From Phlebotomus papatasi (lineage: Eukaryota; Arthropoda; Insecta; Diptera; Psychodidae), in the NCBI RefSeq assembly GCF_024763615.1, contig NC_077225.1:1302001-1366000 (forward strand): a DNA stretch of 64,000 bases. The letters run 5' to 3'. The notes beneath the pieces were generated by a model. The model saw nothing but the letters and a program-made list of their open reading frames with translations. It did not search any database and was not told the origin of the DNA. A program made the translations under genes and the position numbers. Below are positions 10,701 through 21,200 of this stretch, piece after piece; the first letter of the stretch is position 1; the number at the start of each line of letters is the position of its first letter.

Positions 10701-11908
10701 AAGACGGACTTTTGTTTTACGGTGCGCGCGTGGTGATTCCATCCAAGTTGCAAAGAAAAATGTTAGAATATTTGCATGAGGGTCATCTGGGGATTGTACA
10801 GATGAAGGCTTTGGCCAGATCTTATGTCTGGTGGAAGCATATTGATAAAGATATTGAGAATTGGGTGAAAGAATGTCCTCAATGTTCGCAGAAAAATCCG
10901 TCGAAAGTTAAAGTTAATGTACCTTGGGTACCTACCAATAGTCCATTCGAAAGAGTGCATATCGATTTTTGCGATGTTGCCGGTAAGAAGATTATTCTTC
11001 TTATTGACACATATAGTAAATGGATAGAGGGTAGAATCATGCGAAAAACACAGGCATGTGACGTAATCGACTTTCTGGATTCTGTACAGAATAGATTTGG
11101 TCGGTTCAAACAATTGGTGTCAGATAATGGACCCCCTTTCACAAGTCAAGAGTTGTTGCGTTACGGTCGGAAAAGCGATCTGAAAATACTCAAGACTCCA
11201 CCTTACCATCCTAAGAGTAATGGAATCGTCGAAAGGGCGGTGCAGACTATCAAAAACAAGCTTCACAAAGAGTTGAATTCTTCTAAAGAGACTCTAAATG
11301 ATCAAGTTTTACAAAGAGTTATTTCCTCTTATAACAGCTCACCTTCATCACGAAGCGGTCGTTCACCTGGGGAAATAGTATTCAGTTTTAAACCTAGAAC
11401 AAAGCTTGATAATATAAATGACTTTAGGAAAAAATCATTTCCAAATAACAAGAAGCTCTCTCAAGTAATCAAAAAGAAAGTAAGATTTGAACTTCCAAAA
11501 CCAATTAAAGTTGCATATAAACAGAATCAATCAATTTTTTACAAAGCAGTATCTAATTCATCAGCGAATTGGATCCCAGGCAGAATCCATAGTAGACTTT
11601 CAGGTTGTCGCTTTATTGTAGAAGTAGGTGGTAGATTTGTTCAAGCTCATATAACTCAATTGAAACCAAATTCTCAAGGCTTCACTCATAGATATCCAGT
11701 TTATTTTTACAATAATGATGTTGAATTAAATGAAGAGTCATTTGAAGAGCCAACGCGGGTTCATCCTTCTGATGATCCCACGTATATCCCATCTGGATCT
11801 GATAATTCTTCCATTGAGGAAGAGTACTTTGATATTTCTGAGGAGGAGGGAGAGAGAGATAGGCCACAGAGAGAAAGAAAACCTCCAGAAAGATGGGGAT
11901 ATAAATAA
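7784..11908 (+). CDS. Gag-Pol polyprotein of the Mag-like element
   Basis: 1374 codons from ATG 7784 with no break. Gag occupies about residues 20-240. Two zinc-knuckle clusters follow at 254-289 (CGQCGLVHPSGSC, then CHKCAQKGHWARLC). The aspartic protease motif VDSGS is at 327-331. RT follows with YLDD at 629-632, then RNase H with CDAS near 776 and DKEALAI near 817. The integrase has an HHCC zinc-binding region (HEG.HLGI ... CPQC) at about 998-1036 and catalytic D1061, D1114 and E1150 (35-residue spacing). An acidic C-terminal tail ends 175 bp before the 3' LTR. All catalytic residues are present, so this protein is plausibly active. Gag and Pol share one frame, so no frameshift is needed. 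Confidence 0.95.
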   Translation: MPYDTASDTRTGDSSRAPVIGSIEQYIPGEDFAQYKSRLDQFFIGNAVDKQRRVALTITLMGPVCYNVLESLSAPEKPEQKSYDQIMEMLQQHYKPTRNIHAERYKCNTRQQMEGETLQDYIVELKSLSRTCNFRTFLEEALTDRLISGIRNNRLRAKLLDQKELKWDTAQQMCTTDALTSEGVQMMGNAAAVFKVSSQNPQGAWESREGRNQQRNRGARSNGKGTNTQQRSSTPHPQSHKNNQQGSQQKDKACGQCGLVHPSGSCKAWNSTCHKCAQKGHWARLCRTRECLPSSSSAVQSIYVKNLESPDALTLILQVEDQEIEFEVDSGSAATVMSENDFLYFFGNRKVKPARMNLLTVNGEPIHTIGECEFQVQGKNLRMFVIDCNRSGRPLLGRSWLNAIWPGWSSCLLSYLNDNKSQGLHTEQIYSIQNFASQQGLEGWLGGMKQKFPNVFAQDGTPIKHFKASIHMEPNASPVFCRARNIPYKLEEKVNEELTRLEGGGIIVPVQHADWASPLVIIPKGDSIRMCVDFKVTINQFILKEHYPLPNVEDLLAKVSGGRWFYKIDLKNAYLQLSVDENSQQFLTINTPSGLFKYTRLPFGVSTAPVQFQNVMEHILKDEKGVLCYLDDIIIMGEDFNQCLRRTESVLKALNYYNVKINTEKCEWFKEKIDFLGQLISQDGIRPNPEKLTASKDAPRPKDLKELQAFLGLANYYAKYVNLAEILKPLYTLLKKENDFLWGQEQEESFRKCKEALLGDNILMCYNPNLPICISCDASAYGISAILSHKIGNEERPIMFASRTLTNAEKNYSQLDKEALAIVYAFKKFYKYVFGHKVIVYSDHKPLKDLFNPKGSGPSVASGRVARWNIFLSTFDYEIQFREGKKNANADALSRLPMSEEGIEDDAIDEFVSINTVREMSEPISSKEIRRVLKKEKILREVLRETQQGWKVNQKLSPEMKYFFRLRQSLSSEDGLLFYGARVVIPSKLQRKMLEYLHEGHLGIVQMKALARSYVWWKHIDKDIENWVKECPQCSQKNPSKVKVNVPWVPTNSPFERVHIDFCDVAGKKIILLIDTYSKWIEGRIMRKTQACDVIDFLDSVQNRFGRFKQLVSDNGPPFTSQELLRYGRKSDLKILKTPPYHPKSNGIVERAVQTIKNKLHKELNSSKETLNDQVLQRVISSYNSSPSSRSGRSPGEIVFSFKPRTKLDNINDFRKKSFPNNKKLSQVIKKKVRFELPKPIKVAYKQNQSIFYKAVSNSSANWIPGRIHSRLSGCRFIVEVGGRFVQAHITQLKPNSQGFTHRYPVYFYNNDVELNEESFEEPTRVHPSDDPTYIPSGSDNSSIEEEYFDISEEEGERDRPQRERKPPERWGYK

Positions 11909-12067
11909 ATTTATTGAAGTATTTTCATGAAATAAATTGAATTACAATCCAGGTTAGGTTTAGATGGTTAGGGATGTTAGGAACCATTGTAAACAATCAG
12001 GGACTAGCTAGTAGGGCCCACACACTTCCAACCTTTATAGTAAAACCAATTGAATTATATAAGCTTA

Positions 12068-12083
12068 ATAAAAGGGGGAAGAG
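12068..12083 (+). promoter_or_regulatory. Polypurine tract
   Basis: A run of purines (aataaaagggggaagag) directly abuts the 3' LTR start TGTGG, as required for plus-strand priming. Confidence 0.75.
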
Positions 12084-12255
12084 TGTGGTGAATAGTATTA
12101 GTGGGGAGTTTGTAACGTCAGAGTGACAGTGATGTTTCCGGTCACTTCAGTTCTGGCATCTGAGCGATAGAGTAAGAAAGGTGCGTGCAATAAATAGACT
12201 TAAGTGATCTCTAAAAATCGTGTTTCATTTGGATCATCTATATCCAAACACCACA
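12084..12255 (+). repeat. 3' LTR of the Mag-like element
   Basis: 172 bp, near-identical to 7518-7689, ending CACCACA and followed by the CCTAA target duplication. Confidence 0.9.
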
Positions 12256-12479
12256 CCTAATATATATAATGTTTTTTCGGGGGATGTTGACTTAAGGAAA
12301 ATCAAATACTTGAAAATCTTAAGAACAACACTGTCACAGGCCAAAATTTCTTTGAGACATCAGAAATTGTCAAAGGCTTTAGTGAAGCGACAGAAATTGG
12401 AATGGAATTATTGTCAAACAATCTCGTGTCTAATATTGAAAAAAAAAACTCTCCTGTGACTGTTGCGCTTCAGAGCTTA

Positions 12480-12772
12480 CTCAAATAAACGAGAAACATG
12501 AAAAGCAAGCCTCAGATTTTATTTTAATAATAAGAAAACACTGCGAGGCTTACATCAGGAAAGGAATATTGGAAATGGGTGAAATGCAATTCCTAACATC
12601 ACTGAAAACTGATGAAATGATCAACGCAATTTTGTTCGCGTTCAAAGATTATCCATATGAGCATAATCTTATGCATTTAGTAGATTGTGTTGGCCATTAC
12701 ACAAATTTGGTTGCCCTTTATGTAACAACTTTTGCTACTGCCAGAATATGCCAAACACAAAAAAAAAAATGA
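12480..12772 (+). pseudogene. Unrecognised exon-like open frame
   Basis: The frame ending with the stop at 12770-12772 is open back to about 12480, giving about 95 residues with balanced amino-acid use unlike the AT-rich surroundings (words FILIIRKHCEAYIRKG, LTSLKTDEMINAIL, HLVDCVGHYTNLVAL, then a lysine run). There is no good ATG. I do not recognise the family. It may be the last exon of a decayed transposon gene or a host gene fragment. The C-terminus after ARICQ runs into an A-rich tract. Confidence 0.3.
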
Positions 12773-15259
12773 ATGAAAAGATTAGCAATCGCAACAAGTT
12801 GCTAAGAGTAACCCATTTCAAAAACATGTAAAACTCAATATTGATCCTTAATATTAGCGTTTACGTTACACTGTAATTGAAAAATTTTATACTTATGCTC
12901 TTTAATTCTAGAGGAATCCTAAATCATTCCTTGTGAGCAGACTTGATTCTTTACATTGTAGAATATTTATTTATTCATTTAAATATTTCACTTAAATATA
13001 AGGATTATGGAAATATGTAAAATATAAAAAAAATATGTAAAAAGCAATAAACGACAAGAATATCAGTATGAAGAAACTTCAACTACAATTTTTACCTAAA
13101 AATTAAGATTTTCTTTTAATCCGATTTTAATAATTTTGAAATCATTAAAAAGTTTAAAATATATTTCTATTATTACAGAAAGTCAAGATCAAAGGACTTT
13201 TTCTTGGATAAAATTGCGCAAAAATTGTTTAAAATGAATTTTTTTTTCATGATTTTTCAGAAGAGTTTTTGCAAAGTTAACCTAATCGGAATTCCAGTTT
13301 TAAAACAATTTTACCTCCATTGGATAGTGTTCAAGCATCAACCGTTAAACTTTAAATTGAATATTCATCGATTTCGAAAAGAAGTCTCATCATGCCAGTA
13401 TGGCATGGTGAAACCGCTATCGTAGATCTTCGTTCTCTCTTACTCCTGACTTGACGTCACTTCTGGAGAAAATCTCGCAGTGTGAAAGTGGCAAGTGCAG
13501 AAATTTAATCCAAATTTATCCAAAAAAAAAGGGGAATTTAATCTAAATTATCAAAATAATTATTATAAAGTGGTTTAAAACTATTGTGTAGTTTGTTGTG
13601 GAAGGTGAAATAAATCAATTGGTGAAGGGAAGTTTGTGAATCACGTTTTTTCCTACATCGTGCCAACAAGGTGACCCCTTTGACCTTCATAGAGGTGCAG
13701 AGGAGGAAGAAATCCAACCATCCGGAGGACGAGAGGACAAAATTTTGTCCTCCAAGCCAGATACGGCTCCAGGGCTCTAATTAATAGGATTTTGTCCTTC
13801 TTTATAGGTACTTATTGGCCTCACACATTTTAGACAATTAGAGGAAATTATCATCTCTAAATTCAATCTTTCACTTGAAGGTATTGGCACACAATTGACG
13901 GGATTCATAAGGGGTTCGTCATTCTAATCATTTTTGTTCAACTTCTACTTAAAGGTTTGTGGCCACAGATAGCTTATAAGATTTCCTAAATTACTGTTGA
14001 AATAATGAATGAGTTTTTTTAATGTTAGAAAAATTATTTAAAAATTGTTCTAATTAAGCTTTAAAAAAAACTACAGATAACTTTCGCCAAAAATAAAATT
14101 CTGAACCAACTTGAATATTATTATAAAACTAGATCCTGATTGATTTTCTTGACAAAAAAATTTGAGATAAAATATTTTTAGCAAGTATCCCTTGAAAAAA
14201 TCGTCATAACATTAGTTTCCGTGTTTTTTTGGATTTTCTCAAGGATTTCTAGAAAGTCTCCGTAAGGTTCTTCCGGACAAGATCCTCTCTAAAGCTCTCC
14301 AGTAGCTTCTCTTCCTATGGGAAGCTTATAGGATGAGCTTCTGGATCTGGGCATTGGAGACAGCGTCCTCCTCCGTCTTCTATTAAGAAGGCGTCAGGAT
14401 GGAATGTCTGTCTTCCTTAAATTGCTTCAAAAGCTTTGGAAAAAACCGAAAGCCCTAATAAAATCTATAGCAAGTATTTCTAAGGCAAATGTCAGTCTTG
14501 CTTGGAAAATCGCAAATCACATATACGTTATTTGCTTATTGTAGCAGTTCTGATTTGGAAAGCTAAGATATTTTTCTAAAGCATTGTTGGATGACAGCTT
14601 CCTTTGTAAAAAATTAAAATTAAAAATTAAAACTGGAAAATAACCAAAAAAAATAACAAAAAATCTCATCTTATCCTCAGCTGGGTTATGTTAAATTTTA
14701 TTTCAATTTGAAAAAGAAAAAAATTAATCAATTTTTGTAAAGTTGAATACGTTGAAGAATGTGAGAAATTTTCAAAATATTTCAGAATTATTAAAATAGC
14801 TTGTCTCTTGCAAAAATGCTTGAAATATTAAACTTACACATTAAAAAATTACCATTTGTGAAAAAAAAAGTCTGGCATATTTAATTGCAATGTAATAAAA
14901 ACGATGTAAAAGCTACATTGTAAAAAAAAATAGACAATCCCGTTTATAGCTAAAATGCCAAATCGTATTATGAAAAATTGGTTTTGAATTTATAAACTTT
15001 CTAAAGCGCATCAGTTCAATATATAGTCAGTGTTTTCATTTTTTTAAGATAGGTAAATGTTACTGAAATAATCTTTTTATGTTTAATACTCCTATTAAAG
15101 TATAATTTATTTAACAATTGACAGGATACTCAGCATATAAACTCAAATCAGACTAAATTCTGTACTTTTAGTATGATTATACTCTTGAAATTTAAAAATA
15201 TATTACTTCGTTTTATATGAAATTATATGTTAAATTTGCTTAAAAATAAAAAAAAACTC
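12773..15259. other. No gene seen; AT-rich DNA with a possible LTR remnant
   Basis: Mostly AT-rich with long A/T runs and no supported ORF. Around 13384-13680 composition shifts and an AATAAA is followed by ctacatcgtgccaaca and aggtgacccctttgacc, which looks like the U5/primer-site end of an LTR element. No second LTR or coding sequence accompanies it, so I do not call it. Confidence 0.3.
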
Positions 15260-15261
15260 TA

Positions 15262-15288
15262 ACGTATGGCTAGTGAAATCTGCACAAA
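15262..15288 (+). repeat. Left terminal inverted repeat
   Basis: Starts ACGTATGGC after the TA at 15260-15261 and pairs with 16538-16564. Confidence 0.88.
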
Positions 15289-15433
15289 GTTAAAGCACAA
15301 TTTTCTAATATTTTTACATAGTTTTATTTTAACCTTTTTCCATGTTTTGGAAGGTATATGTATGAACTTATTTCAGAAAAAAATCCGGTCCGATCCGATG
15401 AGCTTTTCGGCACATTCGGGGAACTCCCGCCAT

Positions 15434-16420
15434 TTATGTCGAAAATGTAGATGTTGGCATCTTCTTCAACCCTCGTTTTATTTTTCCCTTCGGCGTGACT
15501 TCGGTTTTGGGTCGAAAGTCTCGGGCATACACCTTTCGCTTAAGATTAGCCCAAAACGTTTCAATAGGTCTCAATTGGGGGACGTTAGAGGGGTTTTCTT
15601 CCTTCTTGACAACAGGTATGCCAAGTTCCTCCAATGCGTTCATTGCCTTCCATGAATAATGATTGGATGCTAGGTCTGGCCAGAAGATCACATTGTCCCT
15701 TCGATGATACTTATTGATGAAGGCTTTCAGCTTAGGCAAGCAATCTCTGATATAGGCGTCAGAATTTTGCGCTAGTCCCTTTGTGAGGAACACGGGCTCA
15801 GACATTCCAGCAGGACTGATTGTAAACCACAAAAGGACCTTTTTCGGGTACTTAGTATGCTCAACGTACTTAACTTTCTTATCTACATTGTCGTCACGTT
15901 CATAATAATACTGCCCCTGCCACTTATTACCATCCATGGTGAAATAGGACTCATCGTCCATGACACAAACAAAGTCGTTCTCAGCGTGAAAAACATTTTG
16001 GATCAAAAGAGACAAACGAATTTTCTGAGTCTTTTCCTGAGTTTCTGAGACAGCTGGCTTCGGTTTTCTGGTTCTGTTCTTGATTCCCATAGACTCCAGA
16101 TACTTCTTCACCGTTGTTTTGCTACATTCAAGTTTGTTACCAAGCTCACGGTACGACTTTGCAACTTTATTGGATGTTAACTTTGCAAGTCGAGCCCGCA
16201 TCTTCGATTGACTAAGGGTGCTAAAATTTCCAGATCCCTTAGCTCGTGTAGTGATTTTTCGCTTACAATAGTTCGACAAGATGCTATAAATACTCCTTCG
16301 CGATATTCCCATAGTCACAAAATGTTTTACGACTTCAGATTTATTCAATGTGGGAAAACTGTCCTGAAAATTACAAACTAATTTTCGTCTACATTCTTCA
16401 GTATTATTTGTGGGAGCCAT
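15434..16420 (-). CDS. Tc1/mariner transposase, DD37E type
   Basis: 328 codons from ATG at 16418-16420. The N-terminal third has two helix-turn-helix segments (SEVVKHFVTMGISRRSIYSIL and SYRELGNKLECSKTTVKKYL). The catalytic triad is D156 (in VMDDESYF), D249 (WPDLASNHY) and E287 (LRPIETFW), with 37 residues between the last two. That spacing defines the DD37E (ITmD37E) family, described first from mosquitoes. The enzyme cuts and pastes DNA at TA sites. Length is usual for the family. The C-terminus ends KKMPTSTFST, in coding sequence that overlaps no other feature. No break is seen. Confidence 0.93.
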   Translation of the reverse strand: MAPTNNTEECRRKLVCNFQDSFPTLNKSEVVKHFVTMGISRRSIYSILSNYCKRKITTRAKGSGNFSTLSQSKMRARLAKLTSNKVAKSYRELGNKLECSKTTVKKYLESMGIKNRTRKPKPAVSETQEKTQKIRLSLLIQNVFHAENDFVCVMDDESYFTMDGNKWQGQYYYERDDNVDKKVKYVEHTKYPKKVLLWFTISPAGMSEPVFLTKGLAQNSDAYIRDCLPKLKAFINKYHRRDNVIFWPDLASNHYSWKAMNALEELGIPVVKKEENPSNVPQLRPIETFWANLKRKVYARDFRPKTEVTPKGKIKRGLKKMPTSTFST

Positions 16421-16537
16421 GTTTCCTAACTAAATCTAGCAAAACTTTTATGTAATGTTAAGAACACATCTGGCAATACTGTAAAGTGGTATAAAAGTGA
16501 CTAGTATACATTTTACTTTTTTTTAAGCCTTCAAAAT

Positions 16538-16564
16538 TTTGTGCAGATTTCACTGGCCATACGT
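16538..16564 (-). repeat. Right terminal inverted repeat
   Basis: Reverse complement of the left repeat with a single mismatch, ending CATACGT before TA at 16565-16566. Confidence 0.88.
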
Positions 16565-16566
16565 TA

Positions 16567-18269
16567 AAATATCAAGCCTAATTTTTGGAGTTTTTTTCAG
16601 GGAAAATGGTCTTCAAAACTGTAAAGAAATAAATTTCCTGTCAAAATATTTCAACTAATATTTTTTCCATTTAGAAAATGGTCGCCAGCAAAATTGAGGA
16701 GCAGTAAAATTCCTATAAGAATGTTCTGATTACAAATCCCTTATTACTCTTATTCTATTTTTACCAAAGTATAACTTCATTATTATTTATACAGCCCTTT
16801 AGCGGATTCACTAAAGTCTAATTGTTAAACCTTTAAATACCATAGTTAATTTAATCCATAAAAGATTTTTTTTTTGATTATATGGATTAAAAGGGGTGGC
16901 AAAGCATCCGAAGCTTTGCGAGCTGCTCGAACTCCCGAGAAAGAGCTCTGCCTTATATACTTTTTCGCAAGCATTCTGATGTATAGAAAATTATTGTCGA
17001 ATTAAATATGTCTATAAATCACCACAAAACCATCTTGAAGTTGAAAATTGTTCACAAACAGGGCTTCAAAAAATCATTAATCTTTTAATTAATTAATTGA
17101 ACAAATCGGGTGAAAATTAAGTTTCAACCTTGAATAATTCAAGATGGCGAATTTTCCGGTGATAGGTGTTTAAGGACGGAATGTTCAGCTGGACTACCTC
17201 CATAACATATCCAAAAATGAAGGAAATCGTCAAGGCCAATTTTTTTTAATTAGAAAAATCTCATTTTTTGCCTATTTTTGGGGGATACGGAGCGCATGAA
17301 GGGGGAGGGGGTAAAAACAGAGAGATTCCTTTCGAGATAATGTCATTTGAGATGGGGTCACCGAAGACCGGAAGTTGATATCTCTTACCGTTTAAATTTT
17401 ATATGGGTCAAAAGACTGAAAAAGTGCGTAAAACAGTATTCTTAAAAAAAATCTATTACCGTTACTTTCCCGATCCATCACCGGTTGTGACCGATGCAGT
17501 CGGGTTCAGAATTAAAAGATCTTTTAAAAATGTCCAAATTTGTCCAAATCCGTTGAAAATTAGGCCCTCTAGGGTAGTTGACCTTTGTGGTGGTTCGTAA
17601 TTAAAACACTTGTTTCCGATGGGAATGCCAAATGGTAACTGAACTTTATTCGTCTCCGTCAATACAATTTTTGCCAAATCAATTATTGCTTAATACATAC
17701 TTTTTGGATTAAGGGTTTCGCACATCACACCCTCGCCCTTTAGAATGAATTTACAATTTTGTCAAATTTGATTTAATAATTTTGAATTACAAATTTTCAT
17801 AGTAAAATTTTGAATTTGGATATTTTATGCTTTTTTTATTTTCTCATTTTTTATTTGATTTGTTTGTGTAAGCCCTGATGGGGCTCACTGAAGTAATATA
17901 AACTTATTAAGGGAAAATGGGGAACTGAAGGTGCCACCCATCTTTCAACTTCCTCGGAGTGAACCGTCCACGGCGACTGATGCTCACTCACTGAAGTGCA
18001 GGGACAGCTGACATGAACAAAAGCCCCAGCAACCTTCAGCACCCGCCTAGGGATGTTGGGTGGGGTGTGTCATAGGAATGAAGGATTGGGATTGGTGGGT
18101 TTGGCCGTCGACTGGGTTAACAATTGTCGAATGGGCCATACGCTCTACATTTGTTAGTAATTTATTTAATTATAATATAAGAATGAATGAATTAATGAGT
18201 GAATTACTTTATTCTTAAGTTAATCCCATAAACTTATATTTCGAGTTTTCGTTATTATAATGTTTTGTT
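16567..18269. other. No gene seen; AT-rich DNA and repeat fragments
   Basis: Contains a compact GC-richer patch at 16897-16962 with short self-complementary words (aaagcatccgaagcttt). A fragment related to repeat R3 lies around 17150-17400. A GC-richer stretch at 17870-18150 may belong to the 3' end of the mdg1-like element. No LTR pair could be matched. Confidence 0.35.
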
Positions 18270-21200
18270 TTACAAAGATTTCTTATATAATTTTATCCTG
18301 TTATTATGTATTGTCTCTATCTTACCAGTGCTTACATGTCTTAAAGTACTATTAACATTTTCTTTTCTTAATACTATAAATGGTCCATAATATGGTGGGT
18401 CTCTTTTTGAATTGGTGTCATTTCTTACAACTACTAAATCTTTAATTTCATGCACATGAGGTGCTATGATTTGTCGTTCTTTGCGTTTCTCTTTTTCCTT
18501 TCTCAAAAGAATTTGAGCATTTTCATGAGCTGTTTTTAATCTGAATTTTAGTTCACTTGCATAGTCATCTATATTATAAATCGGTACAATTGTAGGCTCA
18601 ATGTTGTATTTATAAGGTAATTTGCCAAATACCAATTCATAGGGTGTATAATTGGTATCGATATTTGGTGTCATATTGTACGAAAACGTAAAATATGGCA
18701 ACCAAAGATCCCATTCAATTCCTTTACAAAAAGAAAAAAGATAAGCGTTAAGAACTCTATGGCTTCTCTCCACCACCCCTAAAGTCTGATGGTGATAGGG
18801 CGTTGAATTGACATGGTTGATATTTAAAATTTTACAAATGTTATTGAAAATAGAATTAATAAATTCTTTTCCCATGTCTGTCTTTAACGTTTTAAAATTT
18901 CCCATTTTCAATATAAAATTTTCTACTAATGCACGCGCTACAACATCTGCATGTTTATTAGGCAATGGGATTATATCAAGAAATTTGGTCAATTCGCATT
19001 GAAGAGTTAAAGCAAATTTATTGTTTTTATTTGTTACATTTAATGGACCAACCAAATCTGCTTGAATAATCTCAAAGCTAGTAGATGGAGTATCATTGAT
19101 AGTCATGGGATCTATCGTATATCTTACAGTTTTATTCACGATACATTCGAAACAGTTTTTGACATGTTCTTTAACCATCTGAGACATTTTTCTCCAAACG
19201 TAGTAATTTCTTATTTTCTTTACAGTTTTTATAATTCCAAAATGACCTCCCGAAGGATTATCATGGAATTCTGTAATAATTCTTTTCATTTCTTCTTTAT
19301 TGTACACTTTCTTTGGCGGCGTATATATTTTTACTTTCAAAATTGATGCATCATTATTGTTTCTGTGTACCATTTCATAATATTTTTTGAATTCTACCAC
19401 TCGAAAGTAGTTGAATATTTGATCTTTTATGGATAGCGCTACCGTATTATTTCCGCCTTTTTCTTTATTAATCTCGTAAAGAATTACTTTTATTATACTT
19501 TTCAGATCATGCCTCAGGGTATATAAACTGCAACAGACGTGCAATATTTTGATGCCATTAGAAATATTACTTCTCGATACTTTAATAAAATTGTTTATTC
19601 TTTTATCATCGATTTCAAATTGTAATCTTGTTAATCCTTTAATGTCGGTCATTGAAGTACCTTCCCAAATACACGGTTGATCATGTCGCGTATCTGATGT
19701 TTCAACAATTTCATTAGTAGGTACGGCTATATTTTGATTTTGTTCACGTGCCATAGACCTAGTAACGACATTTACTGTATTTTCTGGAATTAACGATTTT
19801 AAGTAATCTGAATCGATAACTATTCTGCTTAAAGCATCAGCTGAATTTTGAGTACCAGGACGGTAAATAATTTCGAAATCGTAATCAAATAATTCCAAGC
19901 ATATGTTAGTTAGTCTAGCTCAGGGGTTTCGATGAGAGAAGAGACCAATCAATGGACGATGGTCGGTAACGACAATAAACTTTCTTCCATACAAATATGG
20001 CATAAAATATGTAATCGCCCAGTACACTGTAAGAAGCTCTTTATAAATTATTGGTTTATTAAGGTCATGCTTGCTAAGGCTCTTGCTAGCATACGCTACT
20101 GGCCAGTCTTTGCCGACTTCTCCTTATGACAAAACAGCACCCAATGCAAAATTAGAGCTGTCAGTAGTTAAAATAAAGGGTTTATTGGGATCAGGGAAAC
20201 GTAAGATTTTCGCGCTCATGAGTTGACGTTTTAAATTTTGAAAAGAAGTTTCATATGATGAAGTCCAAATAAAATCTACGCCTTTCTTTGTAAGAGTATT
20301 AAGAGGGACACGATTATCAGCAAAATGGGGTATGAATCGTCTATAATAATTACTAAAAGCGACGAAACGCTTTACTTCATGTTTAGTTTTTGGACGGGGA
20401 TAAAGTTTTATAGCTTCATATTTTTTGGGACCAGGAGCAATTCCTTAATCTGAAATTTTGTGCCCTAAGTAAGTGACTTCATTATTGAAAAACAAGCACT
20501 TTTTTGGATTTAATTTAAGATTGTAATGTCTCAAGCGCTGGAAAACTTTAATTAAATTTGCGTTATGATGCTTTATACTGCAACCGTAAACAATTATGTC
20601 ATCGATGTACAGGAACGCGTTATCAGGAGAAAGTCCGCTCATCGCTATTGAAATCATACGTTGGAAACTATTAGCAGAGATTTTTAATCCAAATGGAAGT
20701 CTACGAAATTGGTAATGTCCTCCATTTGCAGAAAATGCCGTTATGGGACGAGAAGATTCATTAATTTCAATTTGATGAAAAGAATTTGCTAGATCGAGGG
20801 TTGTAAAAAATTTTGCTCTCCCTAAACCGTCAAGAATTTCGTCAATGCGTGGGAGCGGGAATTTGTCACCGATAATGTTCTTATTAACTGAGCGATAGTC
20901 AAGAACAAGTCGCCATTTTTTAGAATTATCAGTACTCTTTTTGGGCACTAATAATAAAGGCGAATTATACGGTGAAACTGAAGGTTCAATTAGCTTGTCA
21001 TGTAATAGTTTTTGAACTTGTTTATTTAATTCTGGGATTAAAGGTTGAGGGGTTCTATAGTTTTTGATATAAACTGGTGTAGGATTTGAATATGCGATAT
21101 TTTGTTTGTAGAAATTATTACATGACAGTTGATCTGATTCAAGGTGGAAAATATCATTAAATTCTTTCACAATATTTTGAGTATAAAAATTTGTAGGGTT

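Larger units (their letters stand above)
7518..12255 (+). mobile_element. Complete Mag-like Ty3/gypsy LTR retrotransposon
   Basis: A 4738-bp element with 172-bp LTRs at both ends, a primer-binding site, one gag-pol ORF and a polypurine tract. The flanks carry a 5-bp direct duplication, CCTAA, at 7513-7517 and 12256-12260. The LTRs begin TGTGGTG and the right one ends CACCACA; the only difference I found is at the third-last to last bases (cca-g-a on the left, cca-c-a on the right). With an uninterrupted ORF this indicates a recent insertion and a copy likely to be intact. Short LTRs, a single fused ORF and the style of the integrase suggest the Mag lineage, which is inference. Confidence 0.9.
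15262..16564 (-). mobile_element. Complete DD37E Tc1/mariner transposon
   Basis: A 1303-bp element with terminal inverted repeats of about 27 bp (left ACGTATGGCTAGTGAAATCT..., right the reverse complement with one difference, ggcc for ggct). TA duplications flank it at 15260-15261 and 16565-16566. It contains one uninterrupted transposase ORF. All hallmarks of a full, recently active element are present. Confidence 0.92.

Noticed and set aside
13384..13700. Solo LTR with primer-site-like sequence
   Set aside because: Only the AATAAA and the following GC-richer words suggest it; no termini, duplication or partner found.
16897..16962. tRNA- or SINE-like GC-rich patch with short palindromes
   Set aside because: No A/B box pair or cloverleaf could be fitted.
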